Positions 7,314 to 17,099 of a stretch of 64,000 bases of DNA are shown here, piece by piece. Every line of letters begins with the position of its first letter. Within the stretch, counting starts at the first letter, position 1. A program made the translations under genes and the position numbers. The DNA is from Desulfovibrio sp. (GTDB lineage Bacteria; Desulfobacterota; Desulfovibrionia; Desulfovibrionales; Desulfovibrionaceae): contig NZ_JAHZCJ010000004.1 of NCBI RefSeq assembly GCF_019422935.1, positions 200,933-264,932 of the forward strand, read 5' to 3'. Under the pieces are notes generated by a model. The model saw only the letters and a program-made list of their open reading frames with translations, made no database searches and was not told where the DNA came from.

Positions 7314-10300
7314 TTATTTTACGTCAATAACGCGCACTTCGCCGCGCACTTCGTTGACCTTTTTGCGGAAGGTCTGGCGGCGGTCCTCACCATCCACCTG
7401 ACCGGCCAGCCATTCAACCACGTGCATGACAGGGCGTTTGTCACGCATATTGATGAGGCAGCGGCCAATACCGATCTTGCACGAGGGGCAGCCCACAATC
7501 ACGGGGCCGTCATTGCCCTGTTCAAAGGCTTCGCCAAGGCGCGTCTGCTTGCGCGAACGCAGCAGGTTGTAGATGTCGGGCGAGGTCATGGCGCCCATTC
7601 CCGATTCGCCGCAGCAGCCGGGGTTGAGCGTAATCTTGGCGCCGCTGAAGTCGCCAAGCGCCTTGATGATCTGCTTTTGCCCCTTGATCTTGTGCACATC
7701 GGCCCATTCGCAGTGGCACGCGCCGTGGTACAGCACCTTGGAGCCTTCCGGCAGGGGAGCCTTGAGCTTGTCCTTGTCCAGCAGGGGCAGGGTAAGCTGG
7801 CCCACATCGCGCAGGGTCAGTTGGGGGAACTGCGTCTCCATGTGCAGGCGTTCAAGTCCGTCACGGCACGAGCCGCAGGCTGTGACCATATGCCTGCAGT
7901 CAAAGCCAAGCTTGGCGAGATTGCGCAGCATGGCGGCCAGATACTGCCGATTTTGGGCCATGTTGTCTTCAAAGGCCGTATCCATGCCTGCAGCCAGCAA
8001 GGGGAAGCCGCAGCACATGTGCCGGGGCGGCACGGCTACGGCAAAGCCTGCCTTGAGCAGCAGCATGATGGATGAAACGCCGATGCGGTCATAGAACAGC
8101 GCGCCGCCGCAACCGGGAAAGTACAGGACGCAGGGCATGCCCGGCGTTGGCTCGGCAGGCGCAAAAATGGAACCCCTGTGCAGCTTGAGGGTTTCATACA
8201 GGTTCGTGTAGCCCATCTTGGGGCCTCGGCCAGAAAAGAGCGGACTCTTCAGGCGGCGTTTCCACATATCTGGCACGAAACCGAGAAACTTGTTCTGCAT
8301 CTTTTGTCCAAGGGAGGCCATTTTGGCCGCCTTGGGCACTCGGTGCTGGATATCGCGCGAGAGCCACTCAAGGGCATGCCCCTTGATGGGGTGCCCGCCA
8401 GCGCCTTCGTGTTCCAGCAGGGCGCGCAGGGTGAGGGCCACCTCGCCCGAGGGAATCTTGACCGGGCAGTTGGCCATGCAGCGGCCACAGGCGGTGCAGT
8501 GCTCCACAATATCGCGCAGGGCCTTGTGCAGGCTTTCCTCGATGCGGCCCTTGTTGACCTGGCTGTAGTACACAGCCTCCAGCAGCATGCCCAGCACCAT
8601 GTTCTTGTTGCGGGGATGGTACTGCATGGAGCGCTCGGGATAGCACATGGAGCAGACCTGCTTGCACTTGCCGCAGCGTGTGCAGACCTGAATGGAGGTG
8701 AGCAGGCTGATGAGCTTTTCCTTGTCGGGCAGGCCGCTTTCGCGAATATCGCGGATCAGTCGGTTGAACGAGAAGGTAAAGGGGCGCACCGGCAGTTCAC
8801 GGAACACCAGCTTGGCCGGATTCATCACATCGCGGGGGTCCACGCGCTCTTTGAAAGCGCGCAGGGCGTCCATCTTGTCCTTGCCGAAAAAGGCGATCTT
8901 GGTGATGCCGATGCCGTGTTCGCCCGAAACCTCGCCGCCCATCTCCTGGCACTCGGCCATGATGCGGGCTGCGGTTTCTTCCGCTTCTTCAAGCATGTGG
9001 GCATCGTTGGAGTTCACGGGAATGTTCACATGGCAGTTGCCATCGCCCGCGTGCATGTGGCTGGCAACCACAATGCGGCTGGCATCCATGTACTCCCTGA
9101 TCTTGTCGATCTTTTTGGCAAGATGGGGGTATTTTTCCTTGAGCTTGGCAAGAAAGTCCTCGGCGCGGGCGGCCAGTTCCATATCCGAAATGTCGGTGGC
9201 GGCAACATCGCCCGAGGCGGCCTTGGAGGCCTGCGAAAACTCGCGGTTAAAGTCCTTGTCTTCCATGGGGAAGCCCGGCAGACGACCCACTTCCTGCAAG
9301 GCGTAACGGTAGGAGGCCGCCGTGCATTCCAGGTTGATCTGCTCGAGGAACAGCGCGAAGTCGGGGATGCGGTCCATGGGGATGACCACGTCCTCGTTCA
9401 TCTTGAAGCCGGAGGTGCGTTTGGCGATGGCCGAGAGCCTGTGGCGGTCTTCCCAGAAGCGTTCGCCTTCTTTTTCATCAGCGGCAACGATGATGTCCAC
9501 GTTGTCCTGCTGTTCCACAACGCTCACGATGTCGCCGACGCACTTGTCGAGCAGGTAGGGATCGTCGCCATCCACCTGAAGGATGATGACCGAAATGGGC
9601 GAGCCCTCGTATTTCTCGGACTTGCGCTTGTATTCGATGGCCTGCACGTACTTGGCGTTGAATTCTTCCATGGCCGACAGGTGGGCGTAGTCGCCTTCCT
9701 GCCGGATGCGGTTGCGCAGGGCCACCAGTTCGCGCACCACCACGGCGGCGGGGTGCATGGAGCGGCCAAAGAATTCAAGCACCATGACGCGGCTGTGCTT
9801 GGGCTTGGGGTGAACAATAAAGCAGGCTTCGGTAATGATGCCGTCCACGCCTTCTTTCTGCATGCCCGGCAGGCCGCCCAGAACCTTGTTGGTTACGTCC
9901 TTGCCAAGGCCCGGCAGGCGGATTTCGTCGCCGCGCAGGTGTACCACGTTGCGCACGCCGCCGCTCACGTCCTTGACCACAAAGACGGCGGTTTCATCCG
10001 GAAGAATCTTGTGGCGGGGGTGGTTTTCACGCTCAACGGTGATGATTTCACCCGTGGGCGTGACCATGCGCCACCACAGCAGGTTGTCCAGCGTGGTGCC
10101 GTATTCAAAGGCGCTGGGGCCGCCCGCGTTTTCAGAAACGTTGCCGCCGATGGTCGAGGCCTGCTTGGAAGCCGGGTCAACGGAAAACAGCGCGCCCTCG
10201 GCATCCACCGCGTTGATGACGGCCTGGGTGATGGCCCCTGCCTGACAGGTGACGGTCATGGCTTCAAGGTCAACAGGCCCGATGCGCGTCAGCCGGGTAA

Positions 10301-10865
10301 GGCTGACAATAACCGTGCGCTTGCGCGCGGGCACCGCGCCGCCGGTCATGCCGGAGCCGCCGCCGCGCGGAATGAGCGCAAACTTCATATCGTTGGCGAG
10401 CTTCACAAGCTCGGCCACCTGCTCGGTATTGTCCGGCTCAACCACCAGCAGGGGCAGTTCCATGCGCAAGTCGGTGGCGTCTGTCGCCGATTCCACCATG
10501 GCGGCGGGATTGGTCAGAATGCATTCATCGGGCAAAACGCCGTGCAGGGCGTCCACCAGCTTGGCGCGGAAGGCGGTTTCGGCCTCGTGGGCCGACCAGA
10601 ACATGGTGAGGCCTTCACTGATGGCCGTGGCGTAATAGTGCGCCAGGGAGACCGATTCCTTGTCATAGCTTTCGCGCACGCTGGTGCGCACGGTTTCCGC
10701 ATTGATAAAGGGGTTGTAGGCCACCAGAAAAAGTTCTTCGGCTATGGCGATGGCCAGGTTGCGCACAGATTCGGGCCATTCTGCAAAGTCATCAATGTTG
10801 ATGCGCAGAATCCTGTTCACTACATAGTCGGGAGAAATGGAGATATGCGGACCCTTGTGGGGCAT
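7314..10865 (-). CDS. Fused FAD-linked oxidase / 4Fe-4S / CCG-domain dehydrogenase (D-lactate or other 2-hydroxyacid)
   Basis: An 1183-residue fusion. After an N-terminal region (about 1-130, resembling DUF3683) comes an FAD-binding PCMH domain with IPRGGGSGMTGGAVP near 165 and VDPASKQASTIGGN near 228, then a GlcD/Dld-type C-terminal domain with HMHAGDGNCHVN. Two 4Fe-4S motifs follow: CTRCGKCKQVC near 725 and CTACGRCMANCP near 787. Two CCG (CxxG) repeats with YFPGCGG and NPGCCGESG lie near 913 and 1085, as in GlcF/HdrB. The fusion thus equals GlcD plus GlcF and should oxidise a 2-hydroxyacid and pass electrons through Fe-S centres. Substrate is inferred. ATG follows GAGGT by 7 nt. Confidence 0.88.
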   Translation of the reverse strand: MPHKGPHISISPDYVVNRILRINIDDFAEWPESVRNLAIAIAEELFLVAYNPFINAETVRTSVRESYDKESVSLAHYYATAISEGLTMFWSAHEAETAFRAKLVDALHGVLPDECILTNPAAMVESATDATDLRMELPLLVVEPDNTEQVAELVKLANDMKFALIPRGGGSGMTGGAVPARKRTVIVSLTRLTRIGPVDLEAMTVTCQAGAITQAVINAVDAEGALFSVDPASKQASTIGGNVSENAGGPSAFEYGTTLDNLLWWRMVTPTGEIITVERENHPRHKILPDETAVFVVKDVSGGVRNVVHLRGDEIRLPGLGKDVTNKVLGGLPGMQKEGVDGIITEACFIVHPKPKHSRVMVLEFFGRSMHPAAVVVRELVALRNRIRQEGDYAHLSAMEEFNAKYVQAIEYKRKSEKYEGSPISVIILQVDGDDPYLLDKCVGDIVSVVEQQDNVDIIVAADEKEGERFWEDRHRLSAIAKRTSGFKMNEDVVIPMDRIPDFALFLEQINLECTAASYRYALQEVGRLPGFPMEDKDFNREFSQASKAASGDVAATDISDMELAARAEDFLAKLKEKYPHLAKKIDKIREYMDASRIVVASHMHAGDGNCHVNIPVNSNDAHMLEEAEETAARIMAECQEMGGEVSGEHGIGITKIAFFGKDKMDALRAFKERVDPRDVMNPAKLVFRELPVRPFTFSFNRLIRDIRESGLPDKEKLISLLTSIQVCTRCGKCKQVCSMCYPERSMQYHPRNKNMVLGMLLEAVYYSQVNKGRIEESLHKALRDIVEHCTACGRCMANCPVKIPSGEVALTLRALLEHEGAGGHPIKGHALEWLSRDIQHRVPKAAKMASLGQKMQNKFLGFVPDMWKRRLKSPLFSGRGPKMGYTNLYETLKLHRGSIFAPAEPTPGMPCVLYFPGCGGALFYDRIGVSSIMLLLKAGFAVAVPPRHMCCGFPLLAAGMDTAFEDNMAQNRQYLAAMLRNLAKLGFDCRHMVTACGSCRDGLERLHMETQFPQLTLRDVGQLTLPLLDKDKLKAPLPEGSKVLYHGACHCEWADVHKIKGQKQIIKALGDFSGAKITLNPGCCGESGMGAMTSPDIYNLLRSRKQTRLGEAFEQGNDGPVIVGCPSCKIGIGRCLINMRDKRPVMHVVEWLAGQVDGEDRRQTFRKKVNEVRGEVRVIDVK

Positions 10866-11315
10866 GACGTTCTACCTCGTAAAGCTCGATGAAGCTCTTG
10901 CGGCGTTGCCGCCGGTCAAATCCGTGAAGACAGGCGGGGCATGCTCAATCCACCCCCTGTTTTCCCGCGCATTGGCGAGCCGCCCAATAGCCGACCATGC
11001 CGAACCGATGCCCGTAATGATGCGGGTCGGGCGGCATGGAAGTTTGGAAAAAACTCGCGCTCTCGGCAGGCCGCAGGCCGCCGACACTGTTCAAACCCAT
11101 CGGGCAAGCCGAAGGTCTGCAACGCGGGGGAAGCCTTTTCTCTACGTTCTATATTGATGGATGGCAAGTGCGCAGGGCATTGGCCCAAGCCCGCCATTCA
11201 CCATCCTGTCTGCCATAACAGGATTAGTAGTCTTTGACATTTGGCAAGCTGTAGATATTCTTCTGCCAGACGGGGTGCCCTGGGCCTCCGGGTATTCATT
11301 TATGGAGCTATTCAC
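10866..11315. other. Intergenic region between dehydrogenase and membrane-protein genes
   Basis: These 450 bases separate divergent genes. Short reading frames here lack ribosome sites. The right end carries a good promoter for the downstream gene (11234-11261). No clear promoter was recognised for the dehydrogenase. Confidence 0.5.
11234..11261 (+). promoter_or_regulatory. Sigma70-type promoter for membrane protein 11316
   Basis: A perfect TTGACA at 11234-11239 and TATTCT at 11256-11261 are 16 bases apart, giving a leader of about 48 bases. Confidence 0.55.
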
Positions 11316-12206
11316 ATGCTTATCTTAAGTTTCCAGCCAATTACGGATGTTTTTGACTGGCTTCACTCAGCCTGGGAGCGTGCCGCTACCCAGCGCCGTG
11401 TGGCCCTGTGCATCCTCTGGGTATATCTGATCTCCCTGCTTGGGGTGGAACTCAAGCGCATGGGCATTCTGCCCCCGTGGCTTGCCGCGATTACGCCGCA
11501 CAGCCATTTTTACGCCATCCATCTGGCCTTTACCCTGATTCTGGGGCTTGAGGTCATGAGCCTGATTCTGGCGATCCCCAGTTCCCTTTCGCAATCCATG
11601 GGCAAACAGTTTGAGATACTTACCCTCATTTTGCTGCGTAACGCCTTTAAAGAGCTGGCCCATTTGCCGGAGCCAGTCAGCGTGGTTGACGACCTGCTGC
11701 CGGTAATCAGCATTGCGGTTTCCGGGGCAGGGGCTCTGGCCGTATATATGTGCCTTGGGCTTTACAAGCGCATTGCACGGCAGCATCTGCATTTTATCGC
11801 CACGGCTGATCTGCGCATGCGCTACGTCATGAGCAAAAAAATGCTGGCCTTGGCCCTGTTTATCATTTTTTTGTTCATAGGCTCTCGCGATTTCATGCAT
11901 TTTGTGAAAACCGGCGAAGACCTCAAGTTCTTTGAAACCCTCTACACAGTGCTGATTTTTGCAGATATCGCCATGGTGCTCATCGCACAGCGGTATATGC
12001 CCGCCTTCCACGCGGTGTTTCGAAATTCGGGCTTTGTCATAGGCACCTTGCTCATGCGGTTGGCCCTTTCCGCAAGCCCCTTGTGGAGCCCTGCCATCGG
12101 TCTTTTCGCCGCGCTCTTTGTGCTGGCCGTGACCTGGGGCACCAACTACTTCACGCCGCTGCGGCATCAAGGCTACTGTGTGCGCGAGGTGGAATCCACT
12201 GATTAA
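11316..12206 (+). CDS. Integral membrane protein of unknown function
   Basis: I do not recognise a named family. The 296-residue product has about seven hydrophobic segments, near residues 26-46, 62-86, 130-152, 175-195, 210-230, 245-262 and 266-285. Conserved-looking charged stretches between helices include LTLILLRNAFKELAHLPEP and GSRDFMHFVKTGEDLKFFETL. The start ATG lies 8 bases after GGAG; a longer frame from 11241 would overlap the promoter -35/-10 region and is rejected. Monocistronic, with its own promoter and a strong terminator. Confidence 0.75.
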   Translation: MLILSFQPITDVFDWLHSAWERAATQRRVALCILWVYLISLLGVELKRMGILPPWLAAITPHSHFYAIHLAFTLILGLEVMSLILAIPSSLSQSMGKQFEILTLILLRNAFKELAHLPEPVSVVDDLLPVISIAVSGAGALAVYMCLGLYKRIARQHLHFIATADLRMRYVMSKKMLALALFIIFLFIGSRDFMHFVKTGEDLKFFETLYTVLIFADIAMVLIAQRYMPAFHAVFRNSGFVIGTLLMRLALSASPLWSPAIGLFAALFVLAVTWGTNYFTPLRHQGYCVREVESTD

Positions 12207-12302
12207 CTAGTTGCCAGAAGCTTTTTTGTTCCAAAGGCGATTATCTCGCTCAGTAGTGGGAACGGAGTGATTATAAAGAAAGTGTTTGTGACAGGTATCA
12301 AC

Positions 12303-12340
12303 AAAAAGTCCCGCGCTGTAGACCAGCACGGGACTTTTTT
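12303..12340. terminator. Bidirectional terminator between membrane protein and cydB
   Basis: AAAAAGTCCCGCGCTG and CAGCACGGGACTTTTTT form a long stem with one mismatch around TAGAC. Runs of A and T flank both sides, so it can end transcription from both convergent genes. Confidence 0.85.
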
Positions 12341-12358
12341 AATTATTTATGGACAAGG

Positions 12359-13384
12359 CTAGTAGGCGTGTTCGTCCTTGAGGTCATCGTGCGTCACAGG
12401 GGCGGAGAAGGTCTTGTACAGCCAGAACTGGTACGCAAGCACGATAGGCACCATGACCAGGGCCACACCCAGCATGATCTTGAGCGTCAGCTGGCTGGAA
12501 GCGCCGTTAAAGGCCGTGACCGTAGCGGCAGGATCAATGGAAGATATGATCATGCCGGGGAACATGCCCGCCACGCCAAAGAAGGTAACGCCAAGAATGA
12601 ACACGGCGCTGCACGCCCAGGCCAGCCACAGCTTGCCCGCACCCAGCATGACGCGCGCGCCCACAAGGCCCGCCAGCGCCAGCAAGGGCAGAACAAACAG
12701 AACAGGCATGGCCAGAAAGTTTGCATACAGCTTGGTGTACATGGCGGTGAGAACCAGAAAGACCACCAGCAGCAACAGCATGACAGGCCACAGGAAGGTG
12801 GCCGATGCCACAGCGCGGGTTTGCAGGCTGCCTGTGCTCTTGATAGCCAGCCACAGGGAGCCGTGCAGCAGGAACATGCACAAAAAGAACACGCCGCCCG
12901 CAAGGCCGTAAATGCTCAACAGACCAAGTAGGTTGCCGTGGTACACGCCCTTGGCGTCAATGGGAATGCCCATGAACAGGTTGGCGAAAGCCACGCCCAG
13001 AAGCACGCAGGGGATCAGGTTGGCAAGAAAATGCACACCGTCCCACAGGGCGCGCCAGCTGTCGTGTTCCACCTTGTTGCGGAACTCGAAGGAAACAGCC
13101 CGGAAAATAAGGGCGAACAGCAGCAGGAGCAGCGGGGCGTACAGCGCGCTGAACATGACCGCATAGGCCTTGGGAAAAGCCGCAAAGGTCACGCCGCCAG
13201 CGGAAATAAGCCACACTTCGTTGCCGTCCCAGAAGGGCCCGGCAGCATTGTACATGATGCGGCGCTCAGACTCGTTTTTGCCCAAAAAGGGCAGCAACGC
13301 GCCAAGGCCCAGATCAAAACCGTCCAGAATAAAGTACACGGCCCACAACAATGCCCACAGCACAAACCAGATGGTTTCCAACAT
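12359..13384 (-). CDS. cydB: Cytochrome bd ubiquinol oxidase subunit II
   Basis: A 341-residue membrane protein of CydB type: it opens with LETIWFVLWALLWAVYFILDGFD, whose conserved D near residue 25 belongs to the quinol oxidase core, and has GNEVWLISAGGVTFAAFPKAYA and SFEFRNK. With CydA it reduces oxygen to water using quinol. In a sulfate reducer this gives oxygen protection and possibly some energy. ATG follows AGGAGG by 7 bases; the gene starts 2 bases after the cydA stop, so the two are co-translated. Confidence 0.97.
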   Translation of the reverse strand: MLETIWFVLWALLWAVYFILDGFDLGLGALLPFLGKNESERRIMYNAAGPFWDGNEVWLISAGGVTFAAFPKAYAVMFSALYAPLLLLLFALIFRAVSFEFRNKVEHDSWRALWDGVHFLANLIPCVLLGVAFANLFMGIPIDAKGVYHGNLLGLLSIYGLAGGVFFLCMFLLHGSLWLAIKSTGSLQTRAVASATFLWPVMLLLLVVFLVLTAMYTKLYANFLAMPVLFVLPLLALAGLVGARVMLGAGKLWLAWACSAVFILGVTFFGVAGMFPGMIISSIDPAATVTAFNGASSQLTLKIMLGVALVMVPIVLAYQFWLYKTFSAPVTHDDLKDEHAY

Positions 13385-13386
13385 GG

Positions 13387-14703
13387 CTATACCTCCTGGG
13401 CGTCAGGGCCCTTGATGGCGTATTTACGCAGCAAGTAAATGTCCAGAAGGCCAAGCAGGGAATACACCACTATGAACGCACCCAGCGAAATGGCGACATT
13501 CTCGGCTGGAACTGGCGAAACCGCGTCGGAAGTGCGCATGAGACCATAAACGATCCAGGGCTGGCGGCCAATTTCGGCCACTGCCCAACCCAGCATGATG
13601 GCAACGTAGGGCAGGGGGATGTTCCATACCAGCGCCTTGAGCAGCAGGGGGCAGGGTTCGTCCTTTTTGCGTTGCAAAAAAGCGCCCACGGCCAGCAGCA
13701 CAAACAGGCCTGCCATGGCGATCATGCCGCGGAAGCTCAGGAAGGTAGGCATGACCGGGGGGCGGTCTTCCTTGGCAAAGTCCTTGAGACCCTTCACTTC
13801 GGCGTTGGTGTCGCCGTAGGCAATCCAGCTCAGCAGGCCGGGAATGCCAATGGCCTGAACCTTGTTGCCCTCATTGGCTTCGTCAGGCCATGCCAGCAGG
13901 TAGAAGGGCACGTTGCGCCCGGTTTCCCAGTGGGATTCCAGCGCGGCCAGCTTGGCAGGCTGCACCTGGGCCACCGTCTTGCCCTGCTGATCGCCAGAAA
14001 GGCCCAGCAGCAAAACAAGAATCAGGGTGAAAGGCGCGGCCATCTTGAAGGAGGCCCTGAAAAAGTCCACCTGGCTCTTGCGCAGCAAATGCCAAGCCGA
14101 AACACCCAGCACAAAAAAGCCGCCCAGCGCCCACGATGCCAGCACCGTATGCGCGTACATACCCCAGGCGTAGCCATTGGTCACCACCTGCCAGAAGTTG
14201 GCAAGCTCGGCGCGCCCGACGGTCTCATTGATGGTATAGCCCACCGGGTGCTGCATAAAGCCGTTGGCAAGAATGATCCACAGGGCGGAAAGGTTGCCCG
14301 CAAATGCCACAATGTAAATTGAGGCAAGATGCATTTTTTTGCCAACGCGTTTCCAGCCAAAGTGCCACACTGCAAGGAACGTGGATTCCAGAAAAAAGGC
14401 CACCGTAGCTTCAATCGCCAGCAGGGAGCCGAAAATATCGCCCACGTATTCCGAGTAGCGGGACCAGTTGGTGCCGAACTGGAACTCAAGCGTGATGCCC
14501 GTCACCACGCCCAGGGTAAAGTTGATGAGAAAAAGTTTTCCCCAAAATTTGGCTTGTTTTTTCCAGAATTCGTCTCCGGTACGCACATAGCGGGTTTCCA
14601 TCCAGGCAAGGATGACGGAAAGACCGAGCGTAAGCGGTACGAATATGAAATGGAAAAAAACGGCCACAGCGAATTGCAAACGCGAAAGCATTACAACGTC
14701 CAT
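13387..14703 (-). CDS. cydA: Cytochrome bd ubiquinol oxidase subunit I
   Basis: A 438-residue heme-bearing subunit. The start MDVVMLSRLQFA at 14703 follows AAGGAGGG. Heme and quinol features are visible: RLQFAVAVFFHFIFVPLTLG with the conserved His, GRQPWIVYG near residue 380, and a short periplasmic Q-loop (about 230-310), as in bacteria with the short-loop form. It holds hemes b558, b595 and d in the inner membrane. A 19-residue upstream extension has no ribosome site. Divergent from htpG. Confidence 0.97.
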   Translation of the reverse strand: MDVVMLSRLQFAVAVFFHFIFVPLTLGLSVILAWMETRYVRTGDEFWKKQAKFWGKLFLINFTLGVVTGITLEFQFGTNWSRYSEYVGDIFGSLLAIEATVAFFLESTFLAVWHFGWKRVGKKMHLASIYIVAFAGNLSALWIILANGFMQHPVGYTINETVGRAELANFWQVVTNGYAWGMYAHTVLASWALGGFFVLGVSAWHLLRKSQVDFFRASFKMAAPFTLILVLLLGLSGDQQGKTVAQVQPAKLAALESHWETGRNVPFYLLAWPDEANEGNKVQAIGIPGLLSWIAYGDTNAEVKGLKDFAKEDRPPVMPTFLSFRGMIAMAGLFVLLAVGAFLQRKKDEPCPLLLKALVWNIPLPYVAIMLGWAVAEIGRQPWIVYGLMRTSDAVSPVPAENVAISLGAFIVVYSLLGLLDIYLLRKYAIKGPDAQEV

Positions 14704-14731
14704 GTAGGCCCTCCTTGAATATCCTTCAGGC

Positions 14732-14760
14732 GAGATAGCTTTTTTCCCATCAAATGGCAA
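14732..14760 (-). promoter_or_regulatory. Sigma70-type promoter for cydAB
   Basis: On the minus strand TTGCCA (14760-14755) and TATCTC (14737-14732) are 17 bases apart, ending 28 bases before the cydA start codon. No operator repeat is evident around it. Confidence 0.45.
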
Positions 14761-14954
14761 GTAGTTACGAATATCATTTGCCCGTATGCGTATGAATCCT
14801 GCGGGCTTGATGTTTTATCCCCCTTTTAAATGAATTATTGGATTGGAATGTCCGTGCACACCTGCCAGCCTGTTTTGCAGGGTGCCGGACGCGCGACTTT
14901 CCCTGCGTTGCCAACTGCCGCGCGGAAAAATGCCGTAAAATTTGGCAAATCCCC

Positions 14955-14980
14955 CTTGAAATTTCAGTGGGGGATATTAT
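14955..14980 (+). promoter_or_regulatory. Heat-shock-like promoter for htpG
   Basis: CTTGAAA at 14955-14961 matches the sigma32 -35 element exactly and is followed after 13 bases by TATTAT. The downstream element lacks the CCCCAT form known in E. coli, so control by RpoH is a suggestion that fits the gene. Confidence 0.35.
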
Positions 14981-15012
14981 TTTCAACTATATCTTTTTTC
15001 AGGAGGTTTGTC

Positions 15013-16989
15013 ATGGCAGAGGCTGGTAAGAATTCCCGCCAATTCCGCGCTGAGGTGCGCAAAGTCCTGCATATCCTCACCAATTCGCTCTATACAAATC
15101 GCGAAATTTTTTTGAGGGAACTTGTTTCCAACGCCTCGGACGCGTTGGATAAATTGCGTTATCGCATGAACAGGGGCGAAAGCCCGCGTCTTGCAGATAT
15201 TCCCCTTGAAATCCGCATCAGCCTGGACAAGGACGCCAAGGTTCTGACCATTGCAGATACCGGCGTTGGCATGACCGCAGATGAACTGGCTGAAAACCTT
15301 GGCACCATTGCCAGATCCGGCTCAGAGCAGTTCTTGGCCGATATTGCGGCTGAAAATGCCGCCAACGGCAGCGATGCGGCAAAGGCCGAAGCCGGGGAGG
15401 AGGGCGAAACCTCCGGTCCTGTGGATGCAGCCAACATTATTGGCCGTTTTGGTGTGGGCTTTTATTCCGTCTTTATGGTGGCAAGCAAGGTGGAAGTTAC
15501 CTCGCGTCCGGCTTTTGGCGATGATGCCGAGGCCAGCGTGTGGATCAGCGACGGGCTTGGTACCTTTACCGTTGAACCCGCAACCGGGGATGAACCCGCG
15601 CGCGGCACGGTCATCAAGGCATGGCTCAAGGACGATGCCGCCGAATTTGCGGAGAAGTTCCGCGTTGAGTCGGTTATCCGCAAGCATTCTGCCTTTGTTC
15701 CCTTCCCTGTCCTCGTGGACGGCGAGCGGGTCAACACCCAGCCCGCCCTGTGGCGCGAGCCAAAGTTCTCGGTCACCAAGGAACAGTACGATTCCTTTTA
15801 CAAAGCCCTGACCTATGACGCCAAGGAGCCGCTGGACACCCTGCATCTTTCTGTGGATGCGCCCGTGCAGTTCAATGCCCTTTTGTTCACGCCCGATTCG
15901 GCGCAGGATTTTTTTGGTGCCGATCGTGAATTCTGGGGGCTTGATCTTTATGCCCGCCGCGTGCTCATCCAGCACCGCAACAAAGAGCTGGTGCCTGAAT
16001 ATCTGGCCTTTCTCAAAGGTGTGGTCGATACGGAAGACCTGCCCCTGAACATCTCGCGCGAGACGCTTCAGGAAAACGTGGTGCTGCGCAAGATCAATCA
16101 GGTGCTGGTCAAGCAGACCCTGGCCCATCTTGAAAAGCTGGCAAAGGACGATGCGGAAAAATACAGCCGCTTCTGGAAGTTGCACGGCAAGGTTTTCAAG
16201 CTGGGGTATCACGACTACGCCAACCGAGAACGTATCAGCGCCTTGCTGCGTTTCAATTCCTCGTCCCTTGCGGATGCGGATGCGCTCACCAGCCTTGATG
16301 AATACATGGCCCGCGCGCCAGAAGGGCAAAAGACCATCTGGTATGTGGCAGCGCCCAACCGGGAGGCCGCACGGCTCAATCCGCACATGGAGCGCTTCCG
16401 CCGCAAGGGCATTGAAGTGCTGTGGCTGTATGAGCCTGTGGACGAATTTGTCATGGACGGTCTTTCCAAGTACAAGGACTGGGAATTCAAGTCGGTGGAA
16501 ACAGCGGCGGACGATGCCCTGAAAGACTTTTCCGACAAGGAACAGCCGGAACACGAGGCCGCCGCGCCGCTCTCTGACGACGATTCAGCAAGTTTTGACG
16601 CCCTGCTCGGCAAGATGAAGGAAATCCTGGGCGACAAAGTGACGGACGTGCGGGTTTCTCACCGTCTGGCAGACAGCCCCGCAGTGCTGGTTTCGCCCGA
16701 TGGCGGCCTGTCGTCCTCCATGGAAAAGCTGCTCAAGGTCATGCAGAAGGATGACTCCATCCCCGTGAAGGTGCTGGAGGTCAACCGCGATCATCCCCTG
16801 CTGCGCAGCATGCTGCGCATGTTCAAGGCTGACGCGGACGACAGGATCCTGGCCGACATGACGGGCTGCCTGTTTGACTCCAGCCTGTTGCTTGACGGCT
16901 ACCTCAAGGATCCTCAGGCATTGGCGGCCCGCACGGGCAAACTGCTTGAAGAGGCCGCCGCCTGGTACACGGAAGTACGTAAAATATAG
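15013..16989 (+). CDS. htpG: Chaperone protein HtpG (Hsp90)
   Basis: A 658-residue Hsp90. The start [15 protein letters not shown] follows AGGAGG at 15001-15006. ATP-site motifs are intact: [13 protein letters not shown] near residue 36, ADTGVGMT near 83 and [15 protein letters not shown] near 143. Middle and C-terminal dimer regions follow. Slightly longer than the usual 620-640 residues because of an Ala/Glu-rich insert near 118-138. Cytoplasmic chaperone, probably heat-shock induced. Confidence 0.97.
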
Positions 16990-17033
16990 CCCAGAAAGGG
17001 ATGCCGAAAAGCATCTAGGTCTGTGAAATAGAG

Positions 17034-17073
17034 AAACGGCCCTTGTGAATTGTCGCAGGGGCCGTTTTTTTTG
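17034..17073. terminator. Terminator after htpG
   Basis: AAACGGCCC (17034-17042) and GGGCCGTTT (17059-17067) pair around a 16-base loop and are followed by eight Ts. It lies 45 bases after htpG and 27 before the convergent motB stop. Confidence 0.8.
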
Positions 17074-17099
17074 CAATTTGCTGGCAGAAAAGGGGGCGG

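Larger units (their letters stand above)
14704..15012. other. Divergent promoter region cydA / htpG
   Basis: These 309 bases hold promoters for both directions, listed separately. A reading frame continuing htpG upstream to 14830 has no ribosome site and no homology I recognise. No CIRCE element was seen. Confidence 0.6.

Noticed and set aside
8178..10892. A 904-residue open frame opposite the dehydrogenase gene
   Set aside because: It is rich in His, Gly and Ala without motifs and is the mirror of a strongly coded gene with high third-position GC; no ribosome site.
14830..15012. A 61-residue N-terminal extension of HtpG
   Set aside because: AGGAGG directly precedes the normal start at 15013, and the extension covers the predicted promoter.
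14704..15012. CIRCE element for htpG
   Set aside because: The TTAGCACTC / GAGTGCTAA repeat is absent.
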